Below, piece after piece: positions 61,552-64,000 of a stretch of 64,000 nucleotides of DNA. The first letter of the stretch is position 1. Each line of letters begins with the position of its first letter. This stretch comes from JAGPCK01 sp041675505. Lineage in GTDB: Bacteria; Bacteroidota; Bacteroidia; UKL13-3. Under the pieces are notes generated by a model that was not told where the DNA came from, made no database searches, and saw only the letters and a list, made by a program, of their open reading frames with translations. The translations under genes were made by a program, and so were the position numbers. The stretch lies in contig JBAYTR010000009.1 of assembly GCA_041675505.1 (NCBI GenBank), forward strand, positions 141,310-205,309, given 5' to 3'.

Positions 61552-62676
61552 TTATCTGGCCTGAGCAGCTACCCAGTTCGTTTTAAAGTCTTCAATATCC
61601 TGGTCGCTGAAACCGTAAATATTTTTCAGTTGGTTGATTACCTGAGTAAGCTTTGGCAACTGGTTAAATGTATCTGTAATAAATAATTCAGAGGTAGTGG
61701 TACCGGTTGCAGGAGCCAGCAATAAGGTGAGTATTTCGTCAATCTGTGCATCGGTTATTTTTTTATCACTTTGGCTGATGGTTCTCCAACCGTGAATAAA
61801 ACCAACACACTCAGAATAGCTGTGCATAGCACCCGCCTTTTGAGCATCGGTTAAATTGGTGCCGTTTAATGTACCTATAACACTGTGCAGGTAATTGATT
61901 ATGGTAGCTGCATTACCTTTTTCCCAGTTAAGTTTTATGGCTTTGATGGCTTGCTGTTGGTCAGCAGCGTAAAGCGGACCGGCTTTTACCGCAGCCTGCA
62001 GTTTAATGAGGTTGTTTTTGATGTTGCTGTACATGCCTTTGCCGTCATTTTTATCTCTGCGGGCAATGTAGCCTGCTGCATAAGCATCGGGCTTGTTGTG
62101 TTTTGTAGCATCGTTACTGTTGGGAAACGTGGGGTTACTGCCAAACAGGCAAAGCACGCGGTCGGTAGTAGCTGTGCTTAGCGTACCGTTTAATACTTCA
62201 CAGGCCTGGTTGTATAACAAAGCAGCGTACAAACCTTTATCAATCATTTGCTCCGGTTCTAAACCATCAGCGTTAAACAAATAACCTCCGTAAACACCAC
62301 CGCTGGCAGAGGCACTATCAGGGCGATAGGTTTTACCCGATGCATCAGCTGCTTGTTTTAAGAAACCTGATGCTGTGCTGGTAATTAATGCACCGTAATA
62401 AGGTGTGGTTTTTACTTGCAGGTCAGCATACAAACTGATGAGGGTACTGAATTGTAAGTTATTGCTGATGCTGCGCCCTTTTTTTACTTCATCTACCAAA
62501 GCTTTAAAGTTGGTGAGCACAGTTTTTTCATTTGTACTGTTAAGTGCATAGCTGCTGCTATCATATTGTTGCGGTACAGTTAAAGGTGGCAGAGTGGTAG
62601 TATCATCTCCTTCGTCTTTTTTACAGGAGGTAAATGCTAAACCAAGTACTAAGGCGCTAAATATCAATTTTTTCAT
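61552..62676 (-). CDS. DUF4856 lipoprotein
   Basis: The 374-residue protein has a lipoprotein signal (LIFSALVLGLAFTSCKKDEG, lipobox FTSC). It matches DUF4856, a Bacteroidota family next to imelysin genes: VPQQYDSSSYALNSTNEKTVLTNFKALVDEVKKGR near the start, MIDKGLYAALLYNQACEVL, HSYSECVGFIHGWRT and ITDAQIDEILTLLL. The function is unknown. It is the first gene of the operon, 2 nt before the imelysin gene. Two Fur-like inverted repeats lie at 62689-62709 and 62762-62776 in front of it. Confidence 0.9.
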   Translation of the reverse strand: MKKLIFSALVLGLAFTSCKKDEGDDTTTLPPLTVPQQYDSSSYALNSTNEKTVLTNFKALVDEVKKGRSISNNLQFSTLISLYADLQVKTTPYYGALITSTASGFLKQAADASGKTYRPDSASASGGVYGGYLFNADGLEPEQMIDKGLYAALLYNQACEVLNGTLSTATTDRVLCLFGSNPTFPNSNDATKHNKPDAYAAGYIARRDKNDGKGMYSNIKNNLIKLQAAVKAGPLYAADQQQAIKAIKLNWEKGNAATIINYLHSVIGTLNGTNLTDAQKAGAMHSYSECVGFIHGWRTISQSDKKITDAQIDEILTLLLAPATGTTTSELFITDTFNQLPKLTQVINQLKNIYGFSDQDIEDFKTNWVAAQAR

Positions 62677-62688
62677 TACGCTATCTTT

Positions 62689-62709
62689 ATTTAGATTAAT
62701 TATAAATAG
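62689..62709. promoter_or_regulatory. Fur-like box, proximal
   Basis: TATTTAGATTAATTATAAATA is an imperfect inverted repeat of the 7-1-7 Fur type and ends 13 nt before the DUF4856 start. It would overlap the transcription start predicted from the TATACTTG element (62714-62721, minus strand). Confidence 0.5.
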
Positions 62710-62713
62710 TCTG

Positions 62714-62744
62714 CAAGTATACGTAACTCAACTACTCAGGTCAA
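62714..62744 (-). promoter_or_regulatory. Possible promoter of the DUF4856/imelysin/receptor operon
   Basis: On the minus strand, TTG (62742-62744), a 20-nt spacer and TATACTTG (62714-62721) fit the Bacteroidota consensus with one mismatch. The two Fur-like boxes flank it. Confidence 0.4.
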
Positions 62745-62761
62745 GTCTGTGGCGAGTATTC

Positions 62762-62776
62762 TTAGATTAATTCTAA
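62762..62776. promoter_or_regulatory. Fur-like box, distal
   Basis: TTAGATTAATTCTAA has the arms TTAGA and TCTAA, and continues to AAATAG on the right like the proximal site. It lies upstream of the predicted -33 element. Confidence 0.5.
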
Positions 62777-62952
62777 ATAGTAGACTTATCTGCCTGATAT
62801 TGAACACTAATTTTTACAACTACTGACAAAAATCATGTTTGATTGAGACGGAGGGAAAGGACGGGTAAATATTTAGTTTTATTGATACTTTTGAAATACG
62901 TGAGGGTAGTGTTACAAACTCAATAAAGTTGAGTTCTCGTTGCAATAGAGGA

Positions 62953-63078
62953 CTAGTTCAAGGGTTGTTTTAACCATTTAAGCGAATTAAAGGTGCCGTT
63001 AATCTTATAGCTGTATTCGCTTCTAAAATTTACGCCCAATTGCATTTGTGCCCTATAGCCATTACTTTTACTTGAAAT
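62953..63078 (-). pseudogene. Possible remnant of a protein C-terminus
   Basis: A 41-codon open stretch, ending in a normal stop, reads NGYRAQMQLGVNFRSEYSYK then INGTFNSLKWLKQPLN. Its composition looks protein-like, but it has no proper start and is closed upstream by a stop. It could be the decayed end of a lost gene; chance cannot be excluded. Confidence 0.25.
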
Positions 63079-63131
63079 TTATCGGGAATGGCTGCACAAT
63101 CCTTCAATTATTTTTTAGAGATAAACGAACC

Positions 63132-63176
63132 AAACCTTCGTATACATTCCCATATTGGAGTTATATACGAAGGTTT
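63132..63176. repeat. 13-bp perfect inverted repeat before the exported cassette gene
   Basis: AAACCTTCGTATA (63132-63144) and TATACGAAGGTTT (63164-63176) form a perfect stem with a 19-nt loop. GTTAGCACCA follows at 63194, so the whole may be the right half of an attC-like junction. Confidence 0.7.
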
Positions 63177-63227
63177 ATATCGCATATAAACGAGTTAGCA
63201 CCAATGTTACAGAAGACATATAACACT

Positions 63228-63677
63228 ATGCAGTTAACTCGAAAATTCAATTTCATTCGGCAGACAACAATTTTGTTCGCTTTGACGATGTTATTTATCA
63301 CTTGCCTGACAAATGAGGCATTTGGAAAAGGTTGCTCGGGGACGTATTTTATTAGCGGGACAGCATATACAGCTGATAAGACGATTTTAAAAAATGTTAC
63401 TTTAACTGTAAAGTTTGGAGAGGAAACTAAAACGGTATTAACGGACATCAATGGCCATTTTGAAATTGAATTGGCTTGGACAAGTGCTTGCCCATCTGGC
63501 AGGACAAAAGAACAACATAAGCAAGACAATAAGAAAATTAACCCACGGCTTATTTACCTTAGTTATGCTGACAAAGAACTTAAATTGGAGAATAAATGGG
63601 AAAAATTTGCGGACTGTTTCCCTGACTCGAAAGACGCGGTAACTTGGAAAAAAGATTTATATTTTTCTACCGACTGA
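63228..63677 (+). CDS. Small exported carboxypeptidase-regulatory-like (TTR-fold) protein
   Basis: From ATG 63228 the protein has 149 residues with a signal peptide (TTILFALTMLFITCLTNEAFGKG). Residues 35-80 (YFISGTAYTADKTILKNVTLTVKFGEETKTVLTDINGHFEIEL) form a transthyretin-like CarboxypepD_reg unit. The tail has paired Cys (ACPSG, DCFPDS) that may form a disulfide. A longer frame from 63048 adds a segment that does not look like a protein start. The unit is bounded by GTTAGCACCA (63194-63203) and TGGTGCTAAC (63700-63709), like a mobile cassette. The role is unknown. Confidence 0.7.
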   Translation: MQLTRKFNFIRQTTILFALTMLFITCLTNEAFGKGCSGTYFISGTAYTADKTILKNVTLTVKFGEETKTVLTDINGHFEIELAWTSACPSGRTKEQHKQDNKKINPRLIYLSYADKELKLENKWEKFADCFPDSKDAVTWKKDLYFSTD

Positions 63678-63699
63678 AAATTATGACAGAAAGAAACAC

Positions 63700-63826
63700 T
63701 GGTGCTAACAGCACATTGGCAATAGGCGGGGTTTCGTCTCCGTTTGACAGTTTTGTGGTTACAGAAAGTTCAGTTCTCCGAAATAAATATAGTGCTAAAA
63801 AGCCCGCCCATCGCCAATCTGCATTC
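63700..63826 (+). repeat. attC-like stem element after the exported cassette gene
   Basis: TGGTGCTAAC (63700-63709) is the reverse complement of GTTAGCACCA at 63194-63203. After it, TTGGCAATAGGCGGG (63716-63730) pairs with CCCGCCCATCGCCAA (63803-63817) at 13 of 15 positions around a 72-nt loop. The order of an inverse core, then a long imperfect stem, resembles integron attC sites. A right-hand GTTAGCACCA core is not found; IS110-related sequence follows instead. Confidence 0.5.
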
Positions 63827-63827
63827 C

Positions 63828-63861
63828 AAGATTAAAAACAAGTTTTTTAATCTTTTTTTTT
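63828..63861 (+). terminator. Terminator beside the IS110 transposase end
   Basis: AAGATTAAAAAC (63828-63839) pairs with GTTTTTTAATCTT (63842-63854), followed by a run of T. It would end plus-strand transcription before the transposase gene. Confidence 0.75.
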
Positions 63862-64000
63862 CAGGCAGCATACTGGTTGAGTTCAACATAGGGAGTTCCT
63901 CTGTTAATTGTTGCAAATATTCTTGACACCAGTTTGTTTCTTATAATATTTAGCACCACCATTTTGGGTTTGCCTTCTTCCACTCTCTTGTGGTAATATG
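63861..64000 (-). mobile_element. IS110-family transposase, C-terminal end (truncated by window)
   Basis: The minus-strand frame is open from the window edge to a TGA at 63861-63863. The 45 visible residues include KRVEEGKPKMVVLNIIRNKL and VSRIFATINRGTPYVELNQYAA, the typical ending of IS110/IS116/IS902 transposases. These enzymes have a RuvC-like DEDD domain and a C-terminal Ser domain, and IS110 elements carry no long terminal inverted repeats. The rest of the element is outside the window. Its end lies within about 30 nt of the attC-like stem. Confidence 0.8.

Larger units (their letters stand above)
62781..63227. other. 447-nt accessory gap
   Basis: No intact gene is seen. It holds a possible 41-codon protein remnant (62953-63078, minus strand), the 13-bp inverted repeat at 63132-63176 and the GTTAGCACCA junction at 63194-63203. 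The rest is AT-rich without further structure that I can see. Confidence 0.6.

Overview
The window is a piece of chromosome from a member of the Bacteroidota, probably an aerobic, pigmented environmental lineage (Chitinophagales/Sphingobacteriales/Cytophagales-like; the sequence alone does not fix the family). The evidence is a type IX secretion sorting domain, a GLPGLI protein next to a CarboxypepD_reg/beta-barrel receptor, DUF4468 and DUF4856 proteins, promoters of the Bacteroidota type (TTG, about 19-20 nt, TAnnTTTG), a NuoG lacking its molybdopterin-type domain, a 1099-residue SecA, and a CrtI/CrtB/CrtYcd/CrtD carotenoid operon.

Layout. (1) 1-3.3 kb is an accessory strip of small same-strand genes: the end of an ABC/OLD-type ATPase, a putative PD-(D/E)XK partner, a GNAT-like protein, DUF4468, a RibD/DHFR-fold protein and DUF1801. 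They are separated by hairpins and a 51-bp direct repeat that look like mobile gene-cassette junctions. (2) 3.3-11.2 kb holds queD-folE (pterin synthesis), divergent from an SRPBCC protein, an ECF sigma factor and a tightly coupled carotenoid operon. Copies of a TTTGTTTAA/TTAAACAAA operator-like motif lie in both promoter regions, which suggests one regulator, perhaps light- or redox-responsive. (3) 11.2-17.7 kb is housekeeping: DUF502, purD, secA, deoC and a SPOR protein. (4) 17.7-34.4 kb is kup and a full minus-strand nuoA-N set (respiratory complex I). It is interrupted twice: a GxxExxY gene bracketed by ATCAGTG-type repeats lies between nuoE and nuoF, and a MntA/HepT toxin-antitoxin pair flanked by two paralogous small exported proteins lies between nuoF and nuoG.

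(5) 34.5-49.7 kb carries an OmpA-family protein, a LytS/LytTR two-component pair with mazG, a RhlE-type RNA helicase with a long leader, an AT-rich insert of two exported proteins (one erythromycin-esterase-like) bounded by an 18-bp palindromic repeat, a crotonase, a methyltransferase/PAP2/ZIP operon, glmM, ychF and a DnaQ-exonuclease/GIY-YIG fusion. (6) 49.8-56.5 kb carries a lipoprotein, a lipid-anchored dihaem peroxidase, the receptor/GLPGLI pair and a T9SS cargo protein. (7) 56.7-62.7 kb is a DUF4856/imelysin/HTTM/TonB-receptor operon with two Fur-like boxes in front, probably for iron or another metal. (8) 62.8-64 kb is accessory again: a small exported protein bounded by complementary GTTAGCACCA/TGGTGCTAAC ends, an attC-like stem element, and the 3' end of an IS110-family transposase running off the window.

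No rRNA, tRNA or CRISPR array was recognised. Family assignments were made by reading motifs, not by database search. Promoter, operator and cassette calls are pattern-based inferences.
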